In this document: one piece after another, positions 7,175 through 18,353 of the stretch
Layout of the letters: the number at the start of each line of letters is the position of its first letter
How positions within the stretch are numbered: the stretch's first letter is position 1
Source of the DNA: Xenophilus sp. E41
GTDB taxonomy: Bacteria; Pseudomonadota; Gammaproteobacteria; Burkholderiales; Burkholderiaceae_C
Length of the DNA stretch: 64,000 nucleotides
NCBI RefSeq assembly: GCF_003671765.1
Contig: NZ_QPIB01000008.1
Span: forward strand, 186,001 to 250,000
Direction: 5' to 3'
Translations under genes and position numbers: made by a program
The notes under the pieces: model-generated
The model's database searches: none
What the model saw: only the letters and a program-made list of their open reading frames with translations
Told to the model about the DNA's origin: nothing

Positions 7175-8050
7175 ATGCCTCTGCCCCTGCCCCACGGTTT
7201 CGAGAGCCTGCAGGCGATCGACGAAGCCTACAACCCGCGCCTGCGTGTGGCGGACGTCGATGGCGCAGCGCGGCGCCAGACACAACGCAGCGCGCAGGCG
7301 CAGGCCGAGCTCCCCTACCGGGCGAACCTGCCGTACGGCCCGACGCTGGCCGAGACCGTCGACATCGTGCCCGCCCGGCGGCCCGGCGCGCCGGTCTTCT
7401 TCTTCATTCACGGGGGCTACTGGCGAGCCAACGCCGCGCGCGATTTCGCGCAGGTGGCCTTCGGGCCGCATGCGATGAACTTCACCACCGTGCTGGTCGA
7501 CTACGCGCTGTGCCCCGCCGTCACGCTCGACGAGATCGCGCGCCAGGTGCGTGCCGCGGCCGCCTGGGTGCTGCGCCACATCGGCGAGCACGGCGGCGAC
7601 CCGCGCCGCGTGGTGATCGGCGGCCACTCGGCGGGCGGCCACCTTGGCGCAATGCTGCTGAACACGCCCTGGCAGGCGCAGTACGGGCTGCCGGACGATC
7701 CCTTCGCCGGCGCGGTGCTGGTCAGCGGCCTGTACGACATCGCGCCGCTGCGCTACAGCTATCTGCAGCCTGCCATCCAGCTGGACGACGGCATCGTGCA
7801 GCGCAACTCACCCGTACACCATGTACGCCGCTGCAGCACACCGGTGGTGCTGACCTGGGGCGAGCGCGAGCAGCCGGCCTTCGAGCAGCAGTCCACGCGC
7901 ATGCTCGACGCCTGGCGCGCCGCAGGCAACACGGGTGAGCTGATGCCGCAGCCGGGCGCCGATCACCTGAGCGCCATCCATGGCTTCGAGGACGCGGCGA
8001 GTCCGCTGTGCGCGGTCGTGCGACGGTTGGCGGAGGCAGCTACCTCCTGA
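7175..8050 (+). CDS. Alpha/beta hydrolase, arylformamidase-like (HGGxW motif)
   Basis: A 291-residue alpha/beta hydrolase. FFFIHGGYWRAN (HGGYW at 79-83) supplies the oxyanion hole and GGHSAGGHLG carries nucleophile Ser152. A late Asp and the His in GADHLSAIHG complete a plausible triad. HGGxW is typical of kynurenine formamidase and related carboxylesterases. No tryptophan-catabolism genes lie nearby, so the substrate is open. The ATG at 7175 is preceded by a strand of non-homologous shadow ORF. A bidirectional terminator separates it from the convergent phosphoribosyltransferase gene. Confidence 0.8.
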   Translation: MPLPLPHGFESLQAIDEAYNPRLRVADVDGAARRQTQRSAQAQAELPYRANLPYGPTLAETVDIVPARRPGAPVFFFIHGGYWRANAARDFAQVAFGPHAMNFTTVLVDYALCPAVTLDEIARQVRAAAAWVLRHIGEHGGDPRRVVIGGHSAGGHLGAMLLNTPWQAQYGLPDDPFAGAVLVSGLYDIAPLRYSYLQPAIQLDDGIVQRNSPVHHVRRCSTPVVLTWGEREQPAFEQQSTRMLDAWRAAGNTGELMPQPGADHLSAIHGFEDAASPLCAVVRRLAEAATS

Positions 8051-8075
8051 GCCCTCCGCGCCGCCGGGGGCCAAG

Positions 8076-8105
8076 AAAAAGCCGCTCGAAGGAGCGGCTT
8101 TCTTC
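8076..8105. terminator. Bidirectional rho-independent terminator
   Basis: AAAGCCGCTC-GAAG-GAGCGGCTTT is a perfect 10-bp stem with A and T tracts on its two sides, placed between convergent genes. Confidence 0.88.
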
Positions 8106-8125
8106 ATCGTCGGCGAAAGGTGGCT

Positions 8126-8650
8126 TCAGACCGACCACTTCGCCAGCAGCTTCGCCGGCGTCATGTTGTCGTAGCCCTCGAAGGGCTGGTGGATCCACGG
8201 GTTGGTCGGCAGGAACTCCACCGAATAGTCGGGCGTGAAGTTCGACAGGCCCTTGGTCCACAGCACCGCGCTGCGCAGCTCGGTGATGGGCGCGTACTTG
8301 GTCTTGAGCAGTTCGACCACGGCGTTGAGCGTGTGGCCCGAGTCGGCCAGGTCGTCGACCAGCAGCACCTTGCCCGCGATCTCGCCCTTGGGCGTGGTGA
8401 TGTAGTGGGCGATGTCGAGGTGCCCCTGCACCGTGCCGGCCTCGGCGCGGTAGGAGCTGGTCGACATGATGGCCAGCGGCTTGTCGAAGATGCGCGACAG
8501 CACATCGCCCGGCCGCATGCCGCCGCGCGCCAGGCACAGGATGTTGTCGAACTCCCAGCCCGACTGGTGCACCTTGATCGCGAGCTTCTCGATCAGGTTG
8601 TGGTACTCGTCATAGCTCACGTAAAGGTGCTTGCCGTCTTCGGTCAACAT
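8126..8650 (-). CDS. Purine (xanthine-guanine type) phosphoribosyltransferase
   Basis: A 174-residue type I phosphoribosyltransferase. VLLVDDLADSGHT (about 95-107) is the PRPP-binding loop. ARGGMRPGDVLS earlier in the chain forms the second nucleotide contact. The overall form resembles Gpt/hypoxanthine-type salvage enzymes that join a purine base to PRPP. Base preference cannot be read from sequence. It lies downstream of purA on the same strand but is separated by about 200 bases of repeats. Its leader (8651-8730) contains one copy of the dispersed repeat. Confidence 0.85.
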   Translation of the reverse strand: MLTEDGKHLYVSYDEYHNLIEKLAIKVHQSGWEFDNILCLARGGMRPGDVLSRIFDKPLAIMSTSSYRAEAGTVQGHLDIAHYITTPKGEIAGKVLLVDDLADSGHTLNAVVELLKTKYAPITELRSAVLWTKGLSNFTPDYSVEFLPTNPWIHQPFEGYDNMTPAKLLAKWSV

Positions 8651-8658
8651 GGGGCGTT

Positions 8659-8718
8659 TGCTCCTGATTTGATAGCTGGTGGCGCAGGTGGGGTGGGCGT
8701 TTCAGGCCGATCTGACTT
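8659..8718. repeat. Dispersed repeat, copy 2 (intergenic)
   Basis: TGCTCCTGATTTGATAGCTG, then GGCGCAGG, then GGGCGTTTCAGGCCGATCTG. The same succession of blocks is seen at 4049-4110. It lies in the leader of the phosphoribosyltransferase gene. Confidence 0.7.
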
Positions 8719-8731
8719 CAAAAACCGGACC

Positions 8732-8843
8732 TCCGTACGCGAAGGGCGCGAAAGTTGCGCGAAGGACGCGAAGAAATCAGGAATAAAAATTTCGGCTGTT
8801 CTTTCGCGACCTTCGCGCAATCTTCGCGCCCTTCGCGTACGGA
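8732..8843. repeat. 112-bp near-perfect inverted repeat
   Basis: Arms 8732-8772 and 8803-8843 are each 41 bases. Both begin TCCGTACGCGAAGGGCGCGA when read inward and pair with only three mismatches. The 30-base loop is AT-rich. The arms contain several GCGAAGG units. The element starts 9 bases beyond the purA stop, with no T tract, so it looks like a mobile palindromic unit or an mRNA-stabilising hairpin more than a terminator. Confidence 0.85.
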
Positions 8844-8852
8844 TGTCCGCAT

Positions 8853-11361
<2,509 letters not shown>

Positions 11362-11439
11362 GGGAAACGGGGCCGTGGTTAAAAACGGATTCTAACGGGC
11401 GCGGGTGACCGCAGCCCCTTCACACGGCCAGGGCGCCGA

Positions 11440-11628
11440 TCAGCTGGCGAGCCAGAGCAGGACCAGCCCGGCGACGATGCTGCACAGCCCGAAGAAGCGC
11501 AGCTGACCGTCGCGCAGCTGCATGAGCTGGCTGAAGCCGCGCCGCCACCCGCCGGGCGACACGAAGGGCAGGATGCCCTCGATCACCAGGACGAGCGCCA
11601 CGGCGCTCCAGAAGGCATCGCTGCTCAC
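11440..11628 (-). CDS. DUF2065 small membrane protein (YjeT-like)
   Basis: A 62-residue protein with two hydrophobic helices (about 7-25 and 44-61) joined by a basic loop, WRRGFSQLMQLRDGQLR. This is the DUF2065/YjeT pattern usually found right after hflC, as here. It is an inner-membrane protein of unknown role, and its position suggests a link to HflKC. It begins 21 bases after the hflC stop. Confidence 0.85.
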   Translation of the reverse strand: MSSDAFWSAVALVLVIEGILPFVSPGGWRRGFSQLMQLRDGQLRFFGLCSIVAGLVLLWLAS

Positions 11629-11649
11629 GGCCGGACCCAGCGCCGCGAC

Positions 11650-12555
11650 TCAGCGCCGCGGCGGCTGGCTGCCGGCTGCGCCGGACCCCTGCATCGCGCG
11701 GAAGAAGTCCGACTGCGAAGGGTCGAGCACCAGCACGTCGCTCTTCTTGTTGAAGCTCTGCTTGTAGGCCTCGAGGCTGCGGTAGAACTGCGCGAATTGC
11801 GCGTCCTTGCCGAAGGCATCGGCATACGCGGCGGCGGCCTGGGCGTCGCCCTCGCCCTTGATCTTCTGTGCGTCGCGGTAGGCGTTGGCCACCGTGACCT
11901 CGCGCTGGCGGTCGGCATCGGCGCGGATCTTCTCGCCCTCGGCCTGGCCGGTGGAGCGCAGCTCGTTGGCCACGCGCTTGCGCTCGGCCTCCATGCGGCG
12001 GTAGACCGATTCGGTGATGGCCTCGACGTAGTCGATGCGCGTCACGCGCACGTCGACGATGTCGACGCCCCACGGGTTGCCGCCCTTCACGACCGAGAGG
12101 ACTTCACGCTTGACGTCGTTCATCACGTCGTCGCGGCGGGTGGAGATCAGCTCGCGCACGGTGCGCTTGTTGATGTTCTCCTGGAAAGCGTTGCGCACCA
12201 CGCGGTTGAGCTGCACCGCACCGGCGTTCTCGTCCAGGCCCACGTTGCGGATGTAGGCCTGCGGGTCGACGATGCGCCAGCGCACGTACCAGTCGATGAC
12301 CACGCGCTGCTTCTCGGCCGTGAGCATGGGCTCGGTGTCCAGGCTGGAGAGCGTCAGCAGCCGCTTGTCGATGTACGACACGTTCTGGAACGGGGGCGGC
12401 AGCTTGAACTTCAGGCCCGGCTCGGTGATGACTTCCTTGATCTGGCCCAGGGCGTAGACCACGCCGAACTGGCGCTGGTCGACGACGAAGAGCATGGAGC
12501 TGGCCAGCACGAGCAGCACGAGCAGCGAGGCGCCGATGAATCCGATTCTGTTCAT
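11650..12555 (-). CDS. hflC: Membrane protease modulator HflC (SPFH/prohibitin family)
   Basis: A 301-residue protein with an N-terminal membrane span (about 5-24) and an SPFH/Band 7 domain (DQRQFGVVYALG onward), then a long coiled region (RMEAERKRVANELRSTGQAE). With HflK it forms the large cage that surrounds and tunes the FtsH protease in the inner membrane. It begins 17 bases after the hflK stop, in the standard hflX-hflK-hflC order. Confidence 0.95.
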   Translation of the reverse strand: MNRIGFIGASLLVLLVLASSMLFVVDQRQFGVVYALGQIKEVITEPGLKFKLPPPFQNVSYIDKRLLTLSSLDTEPMLTAEKQRVVIDWYVRWRIVDPQAYIRNVGLDENAGAVQLNRVVRNAFQENINKRTVRELISTRRDDVMNDVKREVLSVVKGGNPWGVDIVDVRVTRIDYVEAITESVYRRMEAERKRVANELRSTGQAEGEKIRADADRQREVTVANAYRDAQKIKGEGDAQAAAAYADAFGKDAQFAQFYRSLEAYKQSFNKKSDVLVLDPSQSDFFRAMQGSGAAGSQPPRR

Positions 12556-12572
12556 GGTTGTGGTCTCCCGGC

Positions 12573-14027
12573 TCAGCGTGCGTCGCGGTCGCGCGAGCGG
12601 CCGCTGTCGCGGGCGCGCGAATCGCTCGGGGCGACGGGAATGGACGAGGACTGCGGCGGCGCCGTGCCGGCCACGCTCGGCGGCGCGCCGTCGGCGGGCG
12701 CAGCGGCTGCGGCGCCGGAGGATTGCATCAGCTTGTCGAGCGGCAGGTACAGCAGGTTGGACCCCTGTTTCGTCTCCACCAGCACCTTGGTGGTGTTGTT
12801 GTAGATCTGTTGCATGGCGTCGGTGTACATGCGGTCGCGCGTCACCTGCGGCGCCTTCTGGTATTCGGTGAGCACCTGCGCGAAGCGCTGCGCATCACCC
12901 TGCGCCTGCGCCACCACGCGGGCCTTGTAGGCTTCGGATTCTTCCTTCAGCCGCGAGGCGGTACCGACGGCGCGGGGCACCACGTCGTTGGCATAGGCCT
13001 GGGCCTCGTTCTTGGCCCGCTCGCGCTCCTGACCCGCCTTGAGCACGTCGTCGAAGGCCGCCTGCACCTGCTCCGGCGGGCGCACACCGCCCTGCTGCAG
13101 GTTGATGCCGACGACCTCGACGCCGACCTTGTAGCGGTCCAGGATGCTCTGCATGAGCTGGCGCACGCGCGGCGCGATCTGGTCGCGCTCCTCCGCCAGC
13201 GCGGCGTCCATCCGCATCTTGCCGACCACCTCGCGCACGGCCGTCTCGGCCACCTGCACCACCGTCTCGCTCGGGCTCTTGCTCTCGAAGAGCCAGGCGC
13301 GGGCGTCGTTCAGGCGGTACTGCACGGCGAACTTGATTTCGACGATGTTCTCGTCCTCGGTGAGCATGGCCGACTCGCGCAGGCCGGTGGAGCGCACGAT
13401 GCTGTCGCGGCCCACGTCGGTCGAGCGGATCTGCGTCACCACCACCAGTTCATGGCGCTGGATTGGGTACGGCAGTCGCCAGTTGAAGCCGGCGCCCACG
13501 GTTTCCTTGTAGCGGCCGAACTGGGTGATCACGGCCTGCTGGCCTTCGTTGACGATGAAGAAGCCCGTGCCCAGCCAGATCAGCACCGCCACGGCGGCGA
13601 TCAGGCCGATGCCGAAGCCGGCGTTCTTCATGTCGGGCTTGTAGTTGTTGCCGCCCCCGCCATTGCCGTTGGGTCGCGGGCCGCCGCCGCGACCGCCGCC
13701 GAACATGCCGCCGAGCTTGCGGTTGAAGTCGCGCCACAGTTCGTCGAGGTCGGGCGGGCCCTGGTTGGGGCCTTGGCCACGCGGGCGGTTGCCGTTGTTG
13801 CCCGACGGAGGGGACGGATCGTTCTCGGGCGGTCGGCTCGGTGCCGGGCGCTCGCCGTCGGAGGAGGACGGCTCGTCGCTGCGGCCCCAGCGACCGTCGT
13901 TCAGGTTGAACATGCCCGGAAACCGGCTGGCGAGAAAACGCAGCACCGCTCCCCGTCGTTCTGTCTTCCTCGGGGGCTGCGCCGGCAGCAATCCGGGTCG
14001 GGGCGCGCTCTCTGGCATGGACGTCAT
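12573..14027 (-). CDS. hflK: FtsH protease regulator HflK
   Basis: A 484-residue partner of HflC. A long cytoplasmic head rich in Gly/Asn/Pro (about 45-130) precedes one membrane span (about 137-155, GFGIGLIAAVAVLIWLGTGF), then the SPFH domain (NEGQQAVITQFGRYKETV) and coiled coil, and ends in an Arg/Ser/Asp-rich tail (RDSGRSRDRDAR). Start choice is uncertain: ATGs at 14027 and 14018 lack a good ribosome site, and MFNLNDGRWGR (13913) is a recurrent HflK N-terminus in this group, so the true protein may be about 38 residues shorter. Confidence 0.93.
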   Translation of the reverse strand: MTSMPESAPRPGLLPAQPPRKTERRGAVLRFLASRFPGMFNLNDGRWGRSDEPSSSDGERPAPSRPPENDPSPPSGNNGNRPRGQGPNQGPPDLDELWRDFNRKLGGMFGGGRGGGPRPNGNGGGGNNYKPDMKNAGFGIGLIAAVAVLIWLGTGFFIVNEGQQAVITQFGRYKETVGAGFNWRLPYPIQRHELVVVTQIRSTDVGRDSIVRSTGLRESAMLTEDENIVEIKFAVQYRLNDARAWLFESKSPSETVVQVAETAVREVVGKMRMDAALAEERDQIAPRVRQLMQSILDRYKVGVEVVGINLQQGGVRPPEQVQAAFDDVLKAGQERERAKNEAQAYANDVVPRAVGTASRLKEESEAYKARVVAQAQGDAQRFAQVLTEYQKAPQVTRDRMYTDAMQQIYNNTTKVLVETKQGSNLLYLPLDKLMQSSGAAAAAPADGAPPSVAGTAPPQSSSIPVAPSDSRARDSGRSRDRDAR

Positions 14028-14065
14028 TCGTTTCGCTTCTTATAGAAGGCAGCTATTGTGCCCAA

Positions 14066-15244
14066 TCAGTGCGTGGCGCCCTGCAATTCGGTGTGCTCGG
14101 CTGGGGGCATGCTCTCGTCCTGTGCGGCCGCCTGCGCCGCGCGCTGCGCCAGCAGCTCGCGCAGCGCCGGCAGACCCTCGCCCGAGTGGGCACTGAGGAA
14201 GAGCCGCGGCACGCGCTGGCCGTCGATCTCCATCTCGTCGGCCAGGGCGTGCGGCCGGTGGTCCGCATCCAGCGCATCGAGCTTGTTGAAGACCAGCAGC
14301 TGCGGCACATCGCCGGCGCCGATGTCCTGCAGCACCTGCTGCACTTCGGCGATCTGCTCGGGGTGGTGCGGGTTGGAGGCATCGACCACGTGCAGCAGCA
14401 GGTCGGCATCGACGGCCTCCTGCAGCGTGGCCTTGAAGGCATCCACCAGGCCGTGCGGCAGTTCGCGGATGAAGCCCACGGTGTCGGAGATCGACACGCG
14501 CCGCCCAACGTCGCCCAGGTACAGGTGGCGCGTCGTGGTGTCGAGCGTGGCGAAGAGCTGGTCGGCCGTATACGCTCGGGCCTTGACCAGCGCGTTGAAC
14601 AGCGAGGACTTGCCGGCGTTGGTGTATCCCACCAGCGAGATGTTGAAGGTGTCGCGACGCTCGCGCTGGCGGCGCTGCGTGCCGCGCTGCTTCTGCACCT
14701 TGGACAGGCGCTCTCGTGTGCGCTTGATCGACGCGTCGATCATGCGGCGGTCGAGCTCGATCTGCTTCTCGCCCGGGCCGCCGCGCACGCCGGCGCCGCC
14801 GGTCTGGCGCTCCAGGTGGGACCAGCGACGGACGAGCCGCGTGCTGAGGTACTGCAGGCGCGCCAGTTCGACCTGCAGCTTGCCCTCGTGGCTGCGCGCG
14901 CGCTGGGCGAAGATCTCGAGGATCAGGAAGGTGCGGTCGTAGACGGCCACGCCGAGCGCGCGCTCGAGGTTGCGTTGCTGGGCCGGCGAGATGGCCTGGT
15001 CGAAGATGACTTCGCTGGCGCGATGCAGTTCGGCGAGTTCGCGGATCTCGTCGGCCTTGCCGCTGCCGACGAAGAGCGCCGCATCGGGCGCCTTGCGTTT
15101 GCAGATGAGGCGGGCGACGGGCTCGAGGCCGGCGGTCTGCGCGAGCAGGCCGAGCTCCTCGAGGTCGCTGTCGAAATGGGGGTGGCCGAAATCGACGCCG
15201 ACGAGGATGACGGCGCCGTCCTGGCGGGGAATGGGTTCAGACAA
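14066..15244 (-). CDS. hflX: Ribosome-associated GTPase HflX
   Basis: A 392-residue GTPase. It has an N-terminal HflX domain (about 1-180, including FVGSGKADEI and GGAGVRGGPGEKQIELDRR), then the G domain with GYTNAGKSSLFNA (G1), DTVGFIRELPH (G3) and NKLD (G4). HflX splits stalled 70S ribosomes, notably under heat stress. It sits between hfq and hflK. A hairpin terminator precedes it, so much of its transcription may be attenuated or come from its own promoter. Confidence 0.95.
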   Translation of the reverse strand: MSEPIPRQDGAVILVGVDFGHPHFDSDLEELGLLAQTAGLEPVARLICKRKAPDAALFVGSGKADEIRELAELHRASEVIFDQAISPAQQRNLERALGVAVYDRTFLILEIFAQRARSHEGKLQVELARLQYLSTRLVRRWSHLERQTGGAGVRGGPGEKQIELDRRMIDASIKRTRERLSKVQKQRGTQRRQRERRDTFNISLVGYTNAGKSSLFNALVKARAYTADQLFATLDTTTRHLYLGDVGRRVSISDTVGFIRELPHGLVDAFKATLQEAVDADLLLHVVDASNPHHPEQIAEVQQVLQDIGAGDVPQLLVFNKLDALDADHRPHALADEMEIDGQRVPRLFLSAHSGEGLPALRELLAQRAAQAAAQDESMPPAEHTELQGATH

Positions 15245-15260
15245 TCGGAACGGACTTCAG

Positions 15261-15287
15261 AAAAAGGCGGGGCGGCCGAAGCCGCCC
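15261..15287 (-). terminator. Rho-independent terminator between hfq and hflX
   Basis: On the minus strand GGGCGGC-TTCG-GCCGCCC is a 7-bp stem closed by a stable UUCG tetraloop, followed by CGCC and a TTTTT run (15261-15265). It would end or attenuate hfq transcripts before hflX. Confidence 0.85.
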
Positions 15288-15300
15288 TGCCCTGCGCCGT

Positions 15301-15546
15301 TCAGCCGCCTGCGTCGTCGTTCTCGGTGACCGAGAAGTTGACCGCGCGGCCCGGCACGATGGTGGAGATGGCGTGCTTGTAGACCATTTGCGTCACTGTG
15401 TTGCGAAGCAGAACGACGTACTGGTCGAACGATTCGATCTGGCCCTGCAGCTTGATGCCGTTGACCAGATAGATCGAGACCGGCACGTGCTCGCGACGCA
15501 GCGTGTTCAGAAACGGGTCTTGTAGGAGTTGCCCTTTGTTGCTCAC
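15301..15546 (-). CDS. hfq: RNA chaperone Hfq
   Basis: An 81-residue Sm-like protein that forms a hexamer and pairs small RNAs with mRNAs. The Sm1 region ([20 protein letters not shown]) and Sm2 ([12 protein letters not shown]) are intact, including the YKH motif. The GTG start at 15546 (read as [14 protein letters not shown]) follows GGAGAAT at proper spacing and matches known Hfq N-termini. The ATG six codons earlier would add NTENI and is less likely. The C-terminal tail is short (ENDDAGG). Confidence 0.95.
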   Translation of the reverse strand: MSNKGQLLQDPFLNTLRREHVPVSIYLVNGIKLQGQIESFDQYVVLLRNTVTQMVYKHAISTIVPGRAVNFSVTENDDAGG

Positions 15547-15702
15547 GATATTCTCCGTGTTCAAAAAGAAGTTGTTGGACCGGGCACCTTAACACAGCGT
15601 TTCCGCGCTGCAGCAAGGTTTCCGAATGGCCTTCGAAAATTGACGGTTGCGACCGACAGCCGCGAAGGCAGAACGCAGCAGGTGGGCACGCTGCCGCCCG
15701 TT

Positions 15703-17055
15703 TCAAGCCCCTGGCTTGTCGGCGTACGGGTTGTGCGAGGTCTTGAACTCGATCCGAAGCGGCGTGCCGACCAGGTCGAACTCCTTGCGGAAGCGCGCCT
15801 CGAGAAAGCGCCGGTAGCTCTCGCTCACGTGCTCCAGCGAATTGCCGTGCACCACGATCACGGGCGGGTTCATGCCGCCCTGGTGGGCATAGCGCAGCTT
15901 GGGCCGGAACATGCCGCTCTTCTTGGGCGCCTGGAACTGCACGGATTCGAGCAGCAGGCGTGTCAGCACCGGCGTGGACATCTTGCGCATCGCCGAGCGG
16001 TGGGCCTGGACGATCGATTGCCAGACCGGCCCGAGGCCGAGGCGCTTCCTGGCCGAAATGAAATGCACCGCGGCGAACTTCAGGAAGGGCAGCCGGTTCT
16101 CGAGCTGGCGCTGGATCTGCTCGCGCTGGTAGCTGTCGACGGCATCCCACTTGTTGATCGCGACCACCACCGCGCGCCCGGCCTCGAGGACGAAGCCCGC
16201 GATGTGGGCGTCCTGGTCGGTCACGCCCTCGGTGGCATCGATGAGCAGCAGCACCACGTTGGCCGACTCGATGGCCTGCAGCGTCTTGACGACCGAGAAC
16301 TTCTCGATCGCCTCGAACACGCGCCCCTTGCGGCGCAGCCCCGCGGTGTCGATGAGTTCGAAGCGCTGCCCGTTGCGCTCCAGAGGCACGCTGATCGCAT
16401 CACGCGTGGTGCCGGGCAGGTCGAAGGCGACCAGCCGTTCCTCGCCCAGCCAGGTGTTGATCAGCGTGGACTTGCCCACGTTCGGCCGGCCAGCGACGGC
16501 CAGGCGGATCGGCCGGCTGGCCGGGTCGTCCGCCTCGCCCTCCTCCGGCTCGTCGGGCGGCGGCGGCAACGTGTCGAGCGCCAGTTCGATCAGCGCGCGC
16601 ACGCCCTGCCCGTGGGCCGAGGAAATCGGATGCACGTCGCCGAAGCCCAGTTCGTAGAACTCGGCCAGGCGGCTGCTGTCCTTCATGCCTTCGGCCTTGT
16701 TCACCGCCAGCAGGCAGGGCTTGCCCAGGCGCCGCAGTTCGTTGGCGATGTCGTGGTCCTGGGCCGAGAGGCCCTGTCGGCCGTCGAGCACGAAGACGAC
16801 GACGTCGGCCTCGGCCACGGCCTGGCGCGTCTGCTTGGCCATCTCGCGGTAGATGCCGCTGCCGGCGTCGGGCTCGAAGCCGCCGGTGTCGATGACGATG
16901 AATTCGCGCGGCCCGATGTGCCCGGTGCCGTAGTGGCGGTCGCGCGTCAGGCCGGCGAAGTCGGCCACGATCGCGTCACGCGTCTGCGTGAGGCGGTTGA
17001 ACAAGGTCGACTTGCCCACGTTCGGGCGGCCGACCAGGGCGATGACGGGTTTCAT
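15703..17055 (-). CDS. der: Ribosome biogenesis GTPase Der (EngA)
   Basis: A 450-residue GTPase with two consecutive G domains, each with its own P-loop ([13 protein letters not shown] near the start and [13 protein letters not shown] near residue 190), and a C-terminal KH-like domain. It is essential for assembly of the 50S subunit. The start [10 protein letters not shown] is the family N-terminus; an upstream in-frame start is ignored. A terminator separates it from bamB upstream, so der probably has a promoter in the 132-base gap. Confidence 0.96.
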   Translation of the reverse strand: MKPVIALVGRPNVGKSTLFNRLTQTRDAIVADFAGLTRDRHYGTGHIGPREFIVIDTGGFEPDAGSGIYREMAKQTRQAVAEADVVVFVLDGRQGLSAQDHDIANELRRLGKPCLLAVNKAEGMKDSSRLAEFYELGFGDVHPISSAHGQGVRALIELALDTLPPPPDEPEEGEADDPASRPIRLAVAGRPNVGKSTLINTWLGEERLVAFDLPGTTRDAISVPLERNGQRFELIDTAGLRRKGRVFEAIEKFSVVKTLQAIESANVVLLLIDATEGVTDQDAHIAGFVLEAGRAVVVAINKWDAVDSYQREQIQRQLENRLPFLKFAAVHFISARKRLGLGPVWQSIVQAHRSAMRKMSTPVLTRLLLESVQFQAPKKSGMFRPKLRYAHQGGMNPPVIVVHGNSLEHVSESYRRFLEARFRKEFDLVGTPLRIEFKTSHNPYADKPGA

Positions 17056-17095
17056 GGGCTGACTGTATCCCGCGGACGCGCACAACGCGGCCGGC

Positions 17096-17122
17096 AGAAA
17101 AAAGACGCCGCAGGGCGGCGTC
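17096..17122 (-). terminator. Rho-independent terminator after bamB
   Basis: GACGCCGC-N3-GCGGCGTC (17104-17122) is a perfect 8-bp stem followed on the minus strand by six or more T. It ends the transcript of bamB and upstream genes. Confidence 0.87.
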
Positions 17123-17187
17123 GTTTGGAAGGCCGGATTTGCAGCCGGCGCGGCAGGAAGATGGGCGGCGCAGCCGCCGTACCGGAC

Positions 17188-18342
17188 CTATTCGGGCCGG
17201 TAGCCGAAGACCCCGCCGTTGCGGGTCACGACCACCACGGTGTTGGCGGCCAGCACCGGCGCGGCCGCGATGGCCGAGCCATCGGGTGCCAGGCGGTTGA
17301 GCGGCGAGCCATCCTCGCGCGACAGGAAGTGCACGGTGCCGGTGTCTTCGCCGACCACGAGCGTGCGACCCACGGCCAGCGGCGCGGTGAGCGTGCGCAG
17401 GCGCAGCCGGTCGGAGGTCCACATCACGTTGCCGTCGGTGCGGCGCCAGGCGACCACGCTGCCGTTCGAATCGGTGCCGTACACCGCGCGCTCGTCGCCG
17501 CCCACGCCTTCGGCGCCGACGGAGGGCTTGTTCCACAGCAGCGTGCCGCGGGTGGTGTCGACGCAGCCGACGGCCGCGTAGTAGGCGCGCGCGCAGACGG
17601 TCTCGCCGACACGGCTCACGGTGCCGGTCAGGTCGACCAGGCGCTCGACGTCGTTGGTGCCACGGGGCGAGGCGATGGGGACTTCCCAGCGCGAGACGCC
17701 GTTGTTCGGGTTCATGCCCACCATGCGCGCGCCCACGCCGGCGACCAGGGTGTCGCCGATCGGGAACATCACGCCGGGCTTGCGCAGCACCAGCGCGTCG
17801 CCGGCGGCACGGGTCTGGGTCCAGAGGCGGCGGCCGCTCTGCCCGTCGAAGGCGGTGGTGCTGCGGTCGGCGGTCTGTGCGAACACGCGGCGGCCGGCCA
17901 CCAGCGGCGCGGTGTAGGTTTCGGCAGGCAGGCGCTCCTTCCAGAGCACCTTGCCGCCCTGCAGGGCCACCAGTTCGTTGTTGGCCGTGACCACCGCGGC
18001 CAGCGAACCGTCGCTGCCGACGCCGGCGATCAGGGGCGCGCCCACGCTGGCGCGCCACTGCTCGGCGCCGGTGCGGGCATCGATCGCCACCACGGTGCCG
18101 TCGGCCGCGGCCACCGTGACGGTGTCGCCACTGACCGCCGTCTGCAGCGGGAAGGCCACCGAGGGCAGCTTGGCGGTCCAGGCCTGGCGAACGCCCATCA
18201 AGGCGTTGTTGGGCGGCAGTTCGGCCGGCTTGGGCTTGGCCGTGCCCGAGCAGGCCGCGATGCTGGCGGCGACCGCTATCAAAACCATAGCTGCTCCCGC
18301 ACGAAGGACGGGCGCTGGAGCACTAAAACGCTTGAAATTCAT
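17188..18342 (-). CDS. bamB: Outer membrane protein assembly factor BamB (lipoprotein)
   Basis: A 384-residue lipoprotein: a signal sequence with lipobox IAAC (Cys31), then an eight-bladed beta-propeller made of PQQ-like repeats (AIDARTGAEQWR, ALQGGKVLWKE, AFDGQSGRRLWTQ, CVDTTRGTLLWN). BamB scaffolds BamA in the machine that inserts outer-membrane beta-barrels; bamD lies in the same window. Part of the signal-peptide coding sequence is a copy of the dispersed repeat (18275-18333). It follows the yfgM-like gene by 11 bases in the conserved hisS-yfgM-bamB-der order. Confidence 0.95.
   Translation of the reverse strand: MNFKRFSAPAPVLRAGAAMVLIAVAASIAACSGTAKPKPAELPPNNALMGVRQAWTAKLPSVAFPLQTAVSGDTVTVAAADGTVVAIDARTGAEQWRASVGAPLIAGVGSDGSLAAVVTANNELVALQGGKVLWKERLPAETYTAPLVAGRRVFAQTADRSTTAFDGQSGRRLWTQTRAAGDALVLRKPGVMFPIGDTLVAGVGARMVGMNPNNGVSRWEVPIASPRGTNDVERLVDLTGTVSRVGETVCARAYYAAVGCVDTTRGTLLWNKPSVGAEGVGGDERAVYGTDSNGSVVAWRRTDGNVMWTSDRLRLRTLTAPLAVGRTLVVGEDTGTVHFLSREDGSPLNRLAPDGSAIAAAPVLAANTVVVVTRNGGVFGYRPE
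18275..18333. repeat. Dispersed repeat, copy 3 (inside the bamB signal sequence)
   Basis: GCTATCAAAACCATAGCTGC, then TCCCGCACG, then GGGCGCTGGAGCACTAAAAC. It keeps the GCTAT/ATAGC dyad and the GCGCTGGAG-type second half but has AAAACC in place of GAATT. It encodes part of the BamB hydrophobic signal. Confidence 0.6.
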
Positions 18343-18353
18343 GGTGCGTGCGA

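Noticed and set aside
8651-8852. CRISPR array or small RNA gene in the repeat-rich gap after purA
   Set aside because: The repeats form one inverted pair without regular spacers, and there is no promoter-plus-terminator structure.
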